Translations under genes and position numbers: made by a program | The notes under the pieces: model-generated | What the model saw: only the letters and a program-made list of their open reading frames with translations | The model's database searches: none | Told to the model about the DNA's origin: nothing | Shown: one piece after another, positions 8,584 to 17,731 of the stretch | How positions within the stretch are numbered: position 1 is the stretch's first letter | How the letters are laid out: each line of letters opens with the position of its first letter | Assembly: GCA_934573855.1 (NCBI GenBank) | Contig: CAKTMF010000002.1 | Span: 186,001-250,000 of the forward strand | DNA: 64,000 nt | Reading direction: 5' to 3' | Source: an uncultured Oscillospiraceae bacterium | GTDB taxonomy: Bacteria > Bacillota > Clostridia > Oscillospirales > Oscillospiraceae

Positions 8584-10521
8584 ATGAGTAAAGAACCCGC
8601 AGCCGTCACCGCAAACGACGTTGAAAACATCATGCGCAAATACGACCGCGAGTCCAACACGCGCATCTGGAGCGGCTGGCAGAAGACCGCCGTGGACGCG
8701 GTGCTGGCCGTGTTTTCCCTGTACATAATCTACTGCGCCCTTTTTGCGGCCATGCTCGACGAGGTGCGGCTCACCTCCTTCGTGGCGGGCGTGCTGGTGA
8801 TGGGCTATCTCACCTATCCCGCCAACAAGCACCATGTGCGCGAGAACTACATCCCGTGGTTCGACTTTGTGCTGATGGCGCTGGGCGCGGGCGCGTTTTT
8901 CTACTTCTGCTTCAACGCGAACGATATCATCATGCGCCTCCCGGCGCTGAGGACCTATGAGGTCGTCATCGGTATCATCGGCATTGCCGCCCTGTTTGAG
9001 CTGTGCCGCCGCTGCACCGGCGTGCCGATAATGGTCGTGGCCGGCGTTTTCATGGCCTACGCGTTCTATTACTACGGCATAAAGAAGGGGCAGGGCCTCG
9101 ACGCGGTCAAGACGCTGGTCTGCCGCCTGTTCTATATCAAGACCGGCATACTCTCCACGCCCATCAACGCCTGCTCGAACTTCATCGCGGTGTTCATCAT
9201 CTTCGGCGCCTTCCTTGAGGCGTCCGGCATTTCCGACCTGTTCATCCAGCTCGCAAACGCCGTGGCGGGCTCCTCCGTGGGCGGCCCGGCCAAGGTCGCG
9301 GTCATCTCCTCGGCGCTGTGCGGCATGGTGTCCGGCTCCTCCGTGGGCAACACCGTCACCACCGGCTCCGTCACCATCCCCATGATGAAAAAGACCGGCT
9401 ACAAGCCGGAGTTCGCTGGGGCCGTCGAGGCCGCCGCCTCCACCGGCGGGCAGATAATGCCGCCGATCATGGGCGCCGCCGCGTTCCTGATGGTGGACTT
9501 TTTGGGCATGCGCTACAGTCAGATCGCCGTGCGCGCCATCATCCCCGCGGTGCTGTACTTCACCGGCATTTTCATCGCCGTCCACCTCGAGGCAAAGCGC
9601 CTCGGCCTCAAGGGTATCCCCCGGAGCGAGCTGCCCCCGGTGCGTCCCATGCTCAAAAAGCTCTACCTCCTCGCGCCGCTGGTGGTGCTGGTGGTGCTGG
9701 TGTCCTACAACGTGTTCTCCATGGCGCTCTCGGCCGTTATCGCGATACTCGTCACCGAGGCGGTCAGCGCCTTTGACAAGGACCACCGAATCGGACTTAA
9801 AAAGAATCTCGACTGTCTCGCCGCCGGCGGCAGGGGCTGCATAGCCGTCGCCGTTGCCTGCTGTATCGCGGGTATCGTCGCGGGGTGCCTCACAATGACC
9901 GGCCTTGCGAACCAGATCTTTGCGGCCATCCTCGCCATCTCCGGCAAGACCAGGCTCGTCGCGCTCTTCCTCACCATGATCTGCTGCATCATCCTCGGCA
10001 TGGGCGTTCCCACCACCGCGAACTACTGCATTATGGCTACGACCTGCGCTCCCATACTCATTAAAATGGGTATACCCGCCGTGGCCGCGCATTTCTTCGT
10101 GTTTTATTTCGGTATCGTGGCGGACATCACTCCGCCGGTGGCGCTCGCGGCCTACGCCGGCTCCGCCATCGCGAAGTCCGACCCCATGAAGACCGGCGTG
10201 AACGCCACAAAGCTCGCCATCGCCGCCTTCATCATCCCCTACATCCTCGCCTACAACCCGGCGATGGTGCTGGTCGACACGACCGCGCTTGAGATCGTGC
10301 AGATCATCATCACCTCGCTCCTCGGCATGTTCGGCGTGGCCGCCGCGCTCAACGGCTTCCTGTTCCGTCCGATAAGCTGGCCGCTGCGTCTGCTCATCTG
10401 CGCGGGCGGACTGCTTATGATAATCCCCGGTACGCTCACGGACGTTGCCGGCGTGGTGCTGGTCGCCGCCGTCGTGGCCTGTCAGAAGTGGGCAAAGACC
10501 CCCGCCGCGCAAAGCGCGTAA
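8584..10521 (+). CDS. TRAP transporter fused permease (DctQ-DctM type)
   Basis: A 645-residue integral membrane protein fusing the small (4 TM) and large (12 TM) TRAP permease subunits, the usual form in TAXI systems. The large-subunit core shows GAFLEASGISDLFIQLANA and the family motif GMVSGSSVGNTVTTGSVTIP, then ASTGGQIMPPIMGAAAF. It uses an ion gradient for uptake with the upstream binding protein. I take the ATG at 8584, which has AGAGGTG 8 bp upstream; a GTG at 8563 would add 7 residues. A terminator follows immediately. Confidence 0.92.
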   Translation: MSKEPAAVTANDVENIMRKYDRESNTRIWSGWQKTAVDAVLAVFSLYIIYCALFAAMLDEVRLTSFVAGVLVMGYLTYPANKHHVRENYIPWFDFVLMALGAGAFFYFCFNANDIIMRLPALRTYEVVIGIIGIAALFELCRRCTGVPIMVVAGVFMAYAFYYYGIKKGQGLDAVKTLVCRLFYIKTGILSTPINACSNFIAVFIIFGAFLEASGISDLFIQLANAVAGSSVGGPAKVAVISSALCGMVSGSSVGNTVTTGSVTIPMMKKTGYKPEFAGAVEAAASTGGQIMPPIMGAAAFLMVDFLGMRYSQIAVRAIIPAVLYFTGIFIAVHLEAKRLGLKGIPRSELPPVRPMLKKLYLLAPLVVLVVLVSYNVFSMALSAVIAILVTEAVSAFDKDHRIGLKKNLDCLAAGGRGCIAVAVACCIAGIVAGCLTMTGLANQIFAAILAISGKTRLVALFLTMICCIILGMGVPTTANYCIMATTCAPILIKMGIPAVAAHFFVFYFGIVADITPPVALAAYAGSAIAKSDPMKTGVNATKLAIAAFIIPYILAYNPAMVLVDTTALEIVQIIITSLLGMFGVAAALNGFLFRPISWPLRLLICAGGLLMIIPGTLTDVAGVVLVAAVVACQKWAKTPAAQSA

Positions 10522-10544
10522 GCACTGGAATATAAGGTATACAA

Positions 10545-10580
10545 CGGCGCCGGTCAAAAATGACCGGCGCCGGTTTTTTC
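10545..10580 (+). terminator. Rho-independent terminator of the TRAP operon
   Basis: A 12-bp stem (CGGCGCCGGTCA / TGACCGGCGCCG) around AAAA, then TTTTTT. It lies between convergent genes; the regulator on the minus strand ends at 10589, so it may serve both. Confidence 0.88.
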
Positions 10581-10588
10581 ATATGCTG

Positions 10589-11440
10589 TCATATCCCGCG
10601 GTCGTTTTTGCGGATACGGTTGCGTTCGAGCTTTACAATGCTCTCGTCGTAGCTGCGGTTCACGAGCGCGGTGAAGAGGATGTCGATTATATTCAGCTGC
10701 GCCGTGCGCGAGGACATCGCCCCGCTGCGGTAGACCTCCTCCATCGCCACCGCGTACAGCCTGCATGTGGCGAGCTGCGCGAGCGGCGAATTATCAAAGC
10801 GGGTGATTGCGATGATCGGCACTCCGTTCGCGCTCAGCTGATTCGCGCAGGTGAGCATTTCCTCGGTGCTGCCCGAGTAGCTTATGATGAGCGCGACGTC
10901 CTGCGGCTCCGCGTTGCGGGCAAAGAGTATCTGGGAGTGTATGTCGCTGCTGCACGCGCAGGGCCTCCCCAGCCGGAGAAATTTGAGATAGGCGTCCTGA
11001 GCCACTATCTGCGACGCGCCGAGACCGAAAAGGTATATCGTCCGGCTCCTCTCCAAAAGGTCGACGGCGGCGAGGAGCGCGTCCTCCTCCAGTATGCGCA
11101 TGGTGTCCTCCAGCGAGGCGATGGTGTGGTAGGTCACCTTCTCCACTATCTCCTCGAGGCCGCCTGCGCGGCGGATGTGGGTCTCGGCCTCGTCCTGGTT
11201 CTGCCGGCGCACCGCCAGCTCGTACAGGAGCGAGCTTTGCAGCTCACGGTAGCCCTCGAAGCCCAGCTTGCGGCACAGGCGGACAATGGTGGAGGCGGAG
11301 CTGAACGAAACCGCCGCCAGCTCGTGGATATTCATGCGCGAGGCCTCCTCCGGGCTGCGGGTGATGTAGTCCAGCACGCCCTTTTCCGCGCCGCTCGCGC
11401 CCGAGACGTACTGCCGTATGCGTATCAGAACGTTCTTCAT
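10589..11440 (-). CDS. MurR/RpiR family transcriptional regulator of the amino-sugar salvage locus
   Basis: A 283-residue regulator with an N-terminal RpiR-type HTH (residues ~1-75; FSSASTIVRLCRKLGFEGY) and a C-terminal SIS sugar-phosphate-binding domain (~120-260; TIYLFGLGASQIVAQDAYLK and IISYSGSTEEML). Members such as E. coli MurR respond to MurNAc-6-phosphate. It is divergent from the salvage operon, and matching TGAAA-N5-TTTCA palindromes sit next to both promoters, so it is probably autoregulated and controls the operon (inference). RBS CGGAGGACG. Confidence 0.92.
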   Translation of the reverse strand: MKNVLIRIRQYVSGASGAEKGVLDYITRSPEEASRMNIHELAAVSFSSASTIVRLCRKLGFEGYRELQSSLLYELAVRRQNQDEAETHIRRAGGLEEIVEKVTYHTIASLEDTMRILEEDALLAAVDLLERSRTIYLFGLGASQIVAQDAYLKFLRLGRPCACSSDIHSQILFARNAEPQDVALIISYSGSTEEMLTCANQLSANGVPIIAITRFDNSPLAQLATCRLYAVAMEEVYRSGAMSSRTAQLNIIDILFTALVNRSYDESIVKLERNRIRKNDRGI

Positions 11441-11459
11441 TTCCGTCCTCCGGACCGGA

Positions 11460-11474
11460 TGAAATTTTGTTTCA
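11460..11474. promoter_or_regulatory. Putative RpiR operator, regulator side
   Basis: Perfect inverted repeat TGAAA-TTTTG-TTTCA in the 5' leader of the regulator gene, between its promoter and start codon. The same half-sites with the same 5-bp spacing occur at 11660-11674. Confidence 0.6.
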
Positions 11475-11497
11475 CCGGGTCGTTTTTCTCAAGAAAC

Positions 11498-11526
11498 AGT
11501 GTAGTCAATACGCGTTCAAAAGTCAA
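11498..11526 (-). promoter_or_regulatory. Sigma-A promoter of the rpiR-type gene
   Basis: On the minus strand TTGACT (11526-11521), a 17-bp spacer and TACACT (11503-11498), about 58 bp upstream of the regulator start. Confidence 0.6.
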
Positions 11527-11659
11527 TAAAGGCAAAAGCAACATTGTCTACTTGCACAAAATTTATGGCATTATATTATCGAAAACGCCGAAATAGCGTG
11601 TCACATTTTGCGGATCATTTCATGTAATTGGTCATTTTCACAAAAACCGCTTCAATACT

Positions 11660-11674
11660 TGAAAAATAATTTCA
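11660..11674. promoter_or_regulatory. Putative RpiR operator, operon side
   Basis: Inverted repeat TGAAA-AATAA-TTTCA ending 16 bp upstream of the operon -35 box. Half-sites and spacing match 11460-11474. The nearby motif TTTCATGTAA also occurs once more around 11618. Confidence 0.6.
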
Positions 11675-11690
11675 TGTAAACGGCAGACCA

Positions 11691-11719
11691 TTGACACCTC
11701 AGTTTCATTATAGTAAAAT
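11691..11719 (+). promoter_or_regulatory. Strong sigma-A promoter of the salvage operon
   Basis: Consensus TTGACA (11691-11696), 17-bp spacer and TAAAAT (11714-11719), 62 bp upstream of the first operon gene. The rest of the 11441-11781 gap holds the divergent promoter and two putative operators. Confidence 0.82.
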
Positions 11720-11781
11720 ATGTCCAAAGAATTGCGGCAGGGGCCGCAGTTCACTTTTCAAATCAAGAAAGGAACGACACA

Positions 11782-13200
11782 ATGAAAAAGCTTATAGCAA
11801 TGCTTCTGGCTGTGGTCATGGTGTTCGCACTGTGCGCCTGCGGCCAGCCCGCAGCCCCCGCAGAGCAGCCCGAGACCCCCGCAGAGCAGCCCGCCGAGGC
11901 TCCCGCAGAGGAAGTCAAGGAAGCCGCCCCCGATACCATCACCGTCATGGTGCCTCCCGTCACCAACGGCTACGGCGACATGATCAGAGCATGGGCCGAG
12001 GAGTGGAAGGTCGATCACCCCAACATCACCGTTGAAGTGATCGAGACCTCCTGGGACGACCATAATTCCAAGCTCTCCACCATGGCTCTCGCCGGCGAAG
12101 CTCCCGACATCTCCGAGATCGCCTACTCCGCTCTCGGCTCCTACGTCGAGATGGGCGTCACCGTCGACATCTCCAAGTACGTCGACCTCTCCGACTACGA
12201 TGACAACGCCGTCGGCTACATGACCCTTGAGGACACCGTTTACGGTCTGCCTCTCTACGTCACCATCCAGGCTCTCGGCGGCAACAAGGCCATGCTCGAG
12301 GAAGCCGGCGTTGACGTCGCGAAGGTCCAGTCCGAGGGTTGGACCTACGAGGAGTTCCTTGCCGCCATCCAGGCCGGCACCAAGGACGGCACCTTCGGCT
12401 TCGTTTTCGCGAACCAGGGCGTCACCACCTCTGACTTCATCAACATATTCGGCGGCGCGGCCGGTCTGACCAACGCGTTCACCGACGATCTCAAGTACGC
12501 GTTCACCTCCCAGAACATGCTCAACCTCCTCAACGCCATCAGCGAGATCATCTCCTCCGGCGCTATGCCCAACTACACCGTTGCGGCCGGCGACCGTCTG
12601 AAGATGCTCCAGAAGGGCGAGACCATGGTCACCGGTAAGGCAATGCCTCTCTTCGAGAACAACTGCCGCACCAGCTCCGAGGCCGCAAAGGCCGGCCCCA
12701 CCGAGGAAGGCTTCATCGAGATGGAATACGTGTTCCTGCCCGTTCCCCACATGGAAGGCGTTGCGCCCGCATGCTACGGCCAGGTCGACGGCCTGCTGCC
12801 CTTCATGAACAGCAACAGCACCGAGGAACACCTTCAGAACGTCTGCGACTTCATGAACTTCCTCTGCTCCGGCGAGCGTGTTGCCGCTCTTGACAACACC
12901 CTGCTCCTGCCCTGCGTCAGCGAGACCGGCCGCGAGGCCCAGAAGAGCGCTGAGATCGTGCAGTCCGAGGGCAACGCCACCGCAGCCGCATACGGCATTT
13001 CCCTGGTCGTCACTCCTCCCGCAGGCATCACCGCTGAGCAGTCCTCCAACGCTTCCCAGATCATGAACGAGGTCATCGTACCCAAGCTCGAGGCTCTCAT
13101 AGCCGGCGAGGCCACCGCAGAGGAAGTCTATCAGGCTATCTGCGAGGCAGCCTTCGGCGTGTTCGGCGAAGAGAACTGCGAGACCGGTCTGATCGCCTGA
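11782..13200 (+). CDS. ABC transporter sugar-binding lipoprotein (family 1)
   Basis: A 472-residue extracellular solute-binding protein. The signal peptide ends LCAC with the lipidated cysteine at residue 20, followed by an Ala/Pro/Glu-rich tether (about 21-50) and a family 1 binding fold (VEVIETSWDDHNSKLSTMALAGE, a typical CUT1 segment). It is the first gene of the operon and should define substrate. Downstream genes all act on GlcNAc/MurNAc, so a cell-wall-derived amino sugar or disaccharide is the likely ligand (inference). RBS AAAGGA. Confidence 0.9.
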   Translation: MKKLIAMLLAVVMVFALCACGQPAAPAEQPETPAEQPAEAPAEEVKEAAPDTITVMVPPVTNGYGDMIRAWAEEWKVDHPNITVEVIETSWDDHNSKLSTMALAGEAPDISEIAYSALGSYVEMGVTVDISKYVDLSDYDDNAVGYMTLEDTVYGLPLYVTIQALGGNKAMLEEAGVDVAKVQSEGWTYEEFLAAIQAGTKDGTFGFVFANQGVTTSDFINIFGGAAGLTNAFTDDLKYAFTSQNMLNLLNAISEIISSGAMPNYTVAAGDRLKMLQKGETMVTGKAMPLFENNCRTSSEAAKAGPTEEGFIEMEYVFLPVPHMEGVAPACYGQVDGLLPFMNSNSTEEHLQNVCDFMNFLCSGERVAALDNTLLLPCVSETGREAQKSAEIVQSEGNATAAAYGISLVVTPPAGITAEQSSNASQIMNEVIVPKLEALIAGEATAEEVYQAICEAAFGVFGEENCETGLIA

Positions 13201-13236
13201 TCGCCCACCTGCTGAACAAGCATAGCATCTGATTTG

Positions 13237-13269
13237 GCGGGCCTGCTTTATTAGGCAGGCCCGCTTTTT
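13237..13269 (+). terminator. Intrinsic terminator or attenuator between binding protein and permeases
   Basis: A 10-bp GC stem (GCGGGCCTGC / GCAGGCCCGC) followed by TTTTT, lying inside the operon. Partial termination here would give excess binding protein over permease, as is common for ABC importers (inference). Confidence 0.78.
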
Positions 13270-13344
13270 GGTCAGGGTATATCCGAGGGCGTCCGCCGGG
13301 GCGCCCCGGGATATGCCGCAGAAAACAGAAACGGAGAATGTGTC

Positions 13345-14256
13345 ATGAGTCCAGAAGCTTACCCGACCCTGAGAAAAAAGAGATTCCGCTTTACGCAGGA
13401 CGACGCGGCGGGCTACCTCTTCATCTTTTTTGCCGTAGCCGTCTACGCCGTGTTCACGATCTACCCGCTCATATCCGCCGTCATCACCAGCTTTCAGAAG
13501 TACAAGCCCTTCGGCTCGGAGTGGGTGGCGTGGAAGAACTACAAGGACACGCTGCACAACGAGCTGTTCTGGAAGGCGCTGAAGAACACGGCGGTATACA
13601 CCGTCGTGACCATCCCGCTCTCGCTCCTGATCGCGTTCTGCATAGCGATACTCATCGTGCCGTTCAGGAAAAGGACCCAGTCGCTCTTCAAGTCCATCTA
13701 CTATATCCCCGCCGTGGCCTCGGGCGTGGCGCTGAGCGTGGTGTGGCTGTGGATATATAACTCCTCCCCCGCCGGCCTCGCGAACCAAATAATCGGCCTC
13801 TTTGGCGCAGACTCGCTCAACTGGCTGGCCTCCAGCAAGACCGCCATGCTCTCGCTCATCATCATGGCGCTCCTGAGCGGTCAGGGGCAGAACGTCATCA
13901 TCTACATAGCCGCGCTCCTCTCCATCGACAACTCCTATTTCGAGGCGGCGGAGATAGACGGGGCGACCTTCATGCAGAAGGTGCGCTTCATCGTCTGGCC
14001 GCTGTGCAAGCCGACCACCCTGTTTCTGCTGGTCACGGGCATTATCGGCTCGTTCCAGGTGTTCATGAACTCCTACATGATGACCGGCGGCGGCCCGGAC
14101 AACAACACCACCATGGTGGGTCTCCTCATTTTCAACAACGCCTTTGTCTACGGCAAGTACGGCATAGCCTGCGCCCAGGCCGTGCTGCTGACGATAATCA
14201 TCGCCATTCTCACCGCTGTGCAGTTCAAGATCAGCGGCGACGACGTGGAATACTGA
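13345..14256 (+). CDS. ABC sugar transporter permease, MalF/UgpA type
   Basis: A 303-residue CUT1 permease with about six membrane segments; the first is DDAAGYLFIFFAVAVYAVF. The cytoplasmic EAA loop that contacts the ATPase reads EAAEIDGATFMQKVRFIVWP, near residue 205. It pairs with the next gene. No ATPase gene lies in the operon, so a shared MsmX/UgpC-type ATPase encoded elsewhere is expected, as in many Firmicutes CUT1 systems. RBS ACGGAGAATG before the ATG. Confidence 0.93.
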   Translation: MSPEAYPTLRKKRFRFTQDDAAGYLFIFFAVAVYAVFTIYPLISAVITSFQKYKPFGSEWVAWKNYKDTLHNELFWKALKNTAVYTVVTIPLSLLIAFCIAILIVPFRKRTQSLFKSIYYIPAVASGVALSVVWLWIYNSSPAGLANQIIGLFGADSLNWLASSKTAMLSLIIMALLSGQGQNVIIYIAALLSIDNSYFEAAEIDGATFMQKVRFIVWPLCKPTTLFLLVTGIIGSFQVFMNSYMMTGGGPDNNTTMVGLLIFNNAFVYGKYGIACAQAVLLTIIIAILTAVQFKISGDDVEY

Positions 14257-14272
14257 GAAAGGGGGAAGCAAG

Positions 14273-15139
14273 ATGTCTACCGGTCTATACTCCCAGCACC
14301 TTGACAGGCCCCATGTGGCAAAAATACGCAATATCCTCATCGCCGTGCTGCTGATATTCTTCGGGATAGTGGTGCTTTTCCCGCTGGTATACATGGCGGC
14401 GTGGTCGTTCGGCCCCGCGGTGGAGGTGTCCTCGAACGCCTATAACATCATCCCCTCCTCGTGGTCGCTGGATTCCTACCGCTCCTTCTTCGCGTTCAGC
14501 CCGTATTCATGGCGCTGGATACTCAACAGCTTTATCGTCGCGGTCTGCACGGTGGTCCTTAACGTGGTCTTTGCCGGGATGGCGGGCTACGCCTTCTCGA
14601 AGATCGACTTCAAGGGCAGCAAAGCGCTCTTCTTCATCATCCTCCTCGGCATGATGATCCCCTATCAGGTCACGCAGGTCCCGCTCTACATACTCATCGT
14701 CAACAAGTTCAAGATGACCAACACCTACGCCGCGCTGATACTGCCCGGCTGCTGCACGGCGTACAACATCTTCCTCGCCAAGCAGTTCTTCTCCGGCATA
14801 CCCACCGCGCTCATCGAAAACGCCAAGGTCGAGGGCGCGAGCCAGTTCCGCATTTTCCGCAGCATAATCATCCCCCTGAGCAAGACCATCCTCGCCGTCA
14901 TGGCCATAAACACCTTCATGGCGACGTGGAACACCTTCTTCTGGCCGTTCCTCGTGACCAGCAAGGACTATATGTACACCATCCAGGTCGGTCTCAAGAC
15001 CTTCAAGTTCGCAAACGGCACTCTCTTCTCACCCATGATGGCGGGCGCGGTGGTGTCGTCGCTGCCGATGTTCATCCTGTTCTTCTCGCTGCAGAAATAC
15101 TTCCTTGAGGGCGTCACCATCGGCGCCGTCAAGGGCTGA
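14273..15139 (+). CDS. ABC sugar transporter permease, MalG/UgpE type
   Basis: A 288-residue CUT1 permease, partner of the preceding subunit. Six membrane segments are visible, with a conserved core PYQVTQVPLYILIVNKFKM and an EAA-type loop reading ENAKVEGASQFRIFRSIIIP. It starts 16 bp after the upstream permease with a GGGGGAAG site. Confidence 0.93.
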   Translation: MSTGLYSQHLDRPHVAKIRNILIAVLLIFFGIVVLFPLVYMAAWSFGPAVEVSSNAYNIIPSSWSLDSYRSFFAFSPYSWRWILNSFIVAVCTVVLNVVFAGMAGYAFSKIDFKGSKALFFIILLGMMIPYQVTQVPLYILIVNKFKMTNTYAALILPGCCTAYNIFLAKQFFSGIPTALIENAKVEGASQFRIFRSIIIPLSKTILAVMAINTFMATWNTFFWPFLVTSKDYMYTIQVGLKTFKFANGTLFSPMMAGAVVSSLPMFILFFSLQKYFLEGVTIGAVKG

Positions 15140-15150
15140 GGAGGCGCTCC

Positions 15151-16116
15151 TTGATCCGCACATACCTCCCGGAGGATAAGCCCGCGCTCCTCCGGCTGTG
15201 GGACGGCGCGGGGGCAAAGCTCGGCTACGCGCCGCAGGACGCGGATGGCCTTGACGCCATACTCACCGCCCACCCGTTCTTCATGCCGGAGCATACCTTC
15301 GTTCTGGAAGAGGGCGGGCAGGTCCGCGGCTTTGTGAACGGCTGCACCGGCGCGGGAATACCGCGCGGGGAGTACCGCGGCTACATGAGCTGCCTCATCC
15401 TCGACGGCGAAGCGGACACGGACAAAAACACCGCCCTGCTCCTTGCCGCGCTGGAGGAGTCCTTCCGCGAAAAGGGCCGGACGGAGATAGCCGTCACCTG
15501 CTTTGACCCCATACGGCTCCCGTGGATCATCCCCGGCACGGACGGCTGCCAGCACAACAACATGCCCGGCGTCGCGAAGGACATCCCCCTTTACTCCCGC
15601 ATGCTCTCCCTCGGCTATACCGAGGCCGGGACCGAGCAGGCCATGTACTTCGACCTGAGCGGTTATTCCGTACCTGCGGAGATACTGGAAAAGGAGCGCA
15701 GGATGGCCGCGGAGGGCTACTTCGTCGACTGGTACAGGGAAGGCGTCCACGAGGGAGTGGAGGAAATGGTCGCGGCGCTTGATAACCCGCTCTGGAGCGC
15801 GGAGATACCCCACGCTGCCCACAGCGGCATGAAGCTCCTTGTGGGACTCAAGGGGAACACGGTCGCGGGCTTCACCGGCCCGGTCTACCCCCAGCCCACC
15901 GGACGGGGATACTTCGCCGGTATCGCCGTCGCGCCGGGATACGAGAACCACGGTCTCGGAAAGCTGCTGTTCTACCGGCTCTGCGAGGCCGAGAGGGACT
16001 GCGGCGCGCGCTATATGTCCCTTTTCACCGGCATAAACAACCATGCCGCCAACATCTATCGAAAGGCCGGCTTTGAGACGCGGCGCTATTTCGCCGTGAT
16101 GATCAAGGCGCTGTGA
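15151..16116 (+). CDS. GNAT family N-acetyltransferase, tandem-domain
   Basis: A 321-residue protein with two GNAT-like halves: N-terminal residues ~1-145 are degenerate, and the C-terminal half keeps the acetyl-CoA-binding motif A (VAPGYENHGLGKLLFYRL, ~residue 268) and the terminal NNHAANIYRKAGFE segment. It would acetylate an amine using acetyl-CoA. Inside an amino-sugar operon also encoding a PIG-L deacetylase, a role in adjusting the acetylation of imported sugars or peptides is possible but unproven. The start is a TTG at 15151, chosen because GAGGAGGCG is correctly placed 12 bp after the permease stop. Confidence 0.82.
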   Translation: MIRTYLPEDKPALLRLWDGAGAKLGYAPQDADGLDAILTAHPFFMPEHTFVLEEGGQVRGFVNGCTGAGIPRGEYRGYMSCLILDGEADTDKNTALLLAALEESFREKGRTEIAVTCFDPIRLPWIIPGTDGCQHNNMPGVAKDIPLYSRMLSLGYTEAGTEQAMYFDLSGYSVPAEILEKERRMAAEGYFVDWYREGVHEGVEEMVAALDNPLWSAEIPHAAHSGMKLLVGLKGNTVAGFTGPVYPQPTGRGYFAGIAVAPGYENHGLGKLLFYRLCEAERDCGARYMSLFTGINNHAANIYRKAGFETRRYFAVMIKAL

Positions 16117-16117
16117 T

Positions 16118-16810
16118 ATGAAATACGAACGTATACTTGCCGTCGGCGGGCATATCGGAGACGCCGAGCTGACCTGCGGCGGCGTCCTCGCCACCTGTGC
16201 CGCGGCGGGCGGACACATCGCGACTCTGGCGCTCACCGCCGGGGAGCGCGGCAATCCCCCCGGAATGAGCGCGGCGGAGTACCGCGTGCAGAAGCTCCGC
16301 GAGGCGGAGGAGTTCGCCGCCATGCTCTCCGGCCGCTCCTATGTGCTGGACTACCCGGACGGGGAGCTGCCCTTTGACAAGGAAGCCGCGCTGAAGATAA
16401 CCGATATCATCCGCGCGGAAAAGCCCGATCTCATCCTCACCCACCACGAGACGAGCATGCACCGCGACCACGCCTGCTGCAGCCGTCTTGTGCGCGAGGC
16501 ATGGTTCCTTGCCTCCCTCCGCGGTCTCGAACGGGAGGATCCCGCCTGCTTCGCGCCGCTGCGCTTCGCGGAAAACTGGGAGGATGCCGCCGGCTTCCAG
16601 CCCTATGAGTATATCGAGGTCAGCGAGGAGGGCTTTGCCCTCTGGCAGAGAGCCGTCGTCACGCACTGGTTCGTCACCGGAAGCACCAGCTTCCCCTATT
16701 TTGAATATTACTCCCATCTCAAGCGCCTGCGGGGCATCGAGGCACGCAAAGCCTATGCCGAGGCCTACATGCGCCTGCCGGAGGAGAGGCGGGTAATCAC
16801 TTCTCTCTGA
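16118..16810 (+). CDS. PIG-L (LmbE-like) N-acetylglucosaminyl deacetylase
   Basis: A 230-residue soluble PIG-L protein. The zinc motif reads [13 protein letters not shown] (usually AHPDDxE; here the first aspartate position is glycine while the second D and E remain), and the second motif is [10 protein letters not shown]. The family deacetylates GlcNAc groups. In this cytoplasmic salvage operon it could de-N-acetylate GlcNAc- or MurNAc-containing intermediates. The variant first motif makes activity less certain. It starts one base after the GNAT stop. Confidence 0.82.
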   Translation: MKYERILAVGGHIGDAELTCGGVLATCAAAGGHIATLALTAGERGNPPGMSAAEYRVQKLREAEEFAAMLSGRSYVLDYPDGELPFDKEAALKITDIIRAEKPDLILTHHETSMHRDHACCSRLVREAWFLASLRGLEREDPACFAPLRFAENWEDAAGFQPYEYIEVSEEGFALWQRAVVTHWFVTGSTSFPYFEYYSHLKRLRGIEARKAYAEAYMRLPEERRVITSL

Positions 16811-16830
16811 TAAACGGAGGAGAACGCACT

Positions 16831-17730
16831 ATGGATTGGAATCAGATCAAAACCGAGGAGCGCAACGCCCTCACCCGGAACATCGACACGCTCGACACCG
16901 TGGACATGCTCCGCGTCATCAACAGCGAGGATAAAAAGGTCGCCTTCGCCGTGGAAAAGGAGCTTGACCACATCGCGCAGGCGGTCGACCTCATATACGA
17001 GCGGCTGCGTCAGGGCGGGCGGCTGGTGTACATCGGCTGCGGCACGTCCGGGCGGCTCGGCATACTCGACGCCGTGGAGTGTCCGCCGACCTTCTCCACC
17101 GACCCCGAGCAGGTCGTCGGCATTATCGCGGGCGGCTACAACGCCATCTTCCGGGCCGTCGAGGGCGCGGAGGACAGCCGCGAGCTGGGGCGCGAGGATC
17201 TTGAAAAAATAAACTTCTGCGCAAAGGACGTGCTGGTCGGCATAGCCGCCTCCGGCAGGACGCCCTATGTGCTGGGCGCGATGGAATACGCCCGCGAGAC
17301 GGGCGCGAACACCGTGGGCGTCACCTGCTGCCCCGGCTCCGACGTGGAGAAGGCAGCGGACATCGCCATCACTCCCGTCCCCGGCCCCGAGGTCGTCACC
17401 GGCTCCACCCGCATGAAGAGCGGCACCGCGCAGAAGATGGTGCTCAACATGCTCTCCACCGGCACGATGATAAAGCTCGGCAAGGTCTACGGCAATCTGA
17501 TGGTGGACGTCAAGCCCTCCAACGAAAAGCTCGTCCGCCGCTGTGTGCGCATAGTGCGCGAGGCCGCCGGCGTCTCCGAGGAGGAGGCCGTAAGGCTCCT
17601 CGAGCAATGCTCCTACAGTCCAAAGACCGCCATCGTCATGGCGCTCTGCGGCGTCGGCGAGAGTGAGGCGCGGGAGCTTCTGGACAGAAACGACGGCCGT
17701 ATCTCCGGCGCGGTCGGAAAGGAGCGCTGA
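16831..17730 (+). CDS. murQ: N-acetylmuramic acid 6-phosphate etherase MurQ
   Basis: A 299-residue SIS-domain lyase that removes D-lactate from MurNAc-6-P to give GlcNAc-6-P. Family signatures are clear: [20 protein letters not shown], which includes the catalytic glutamate of the VECPPTF segment; [36 protein letters not shown]; and [14 protein letters not shown]. Length is normal. RBS CGGAGGAG. It is the central enzyme of this operon, taking MurNAc-6-P made by anmK or by the MurK-like kinase encoded downstream. Confidence 0.97.
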   Translation: MDWNQIKTEERNALTRNIDTLDTVDMLRVINSEDKKVAFAVEKELDHIAQAVDLIYERLRQGGRLVYIGCGTSGRLGILDAVECPPTFSTDPEQVVGIIAGGYNAIFRAVEGAEDSRELGREDLEKINFCAKDVLVGIAASGRTPYVLGAMEYARETGANTVGVTCCPGSDVEKAADIAITPVPGPEVVTGSTRMKSGTAQKMVLNMLSTGTMIKLGKVYGNLMVDVKPSNEKLVRRCVRIVREAAGVSEEEAVRLLEQCSYSPKTAIVMALCGVGESEARELLDRNDGRISGAVGKER

Positions 17731-17731
17731 T

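Noticed and set aside
8578..10557. 659-codon open frame on the minus strand
   Set aside because: Shadow of the TRAP permease gene; His/Gly/Asp-rich composition typical of antisense reading of a membrane protein.
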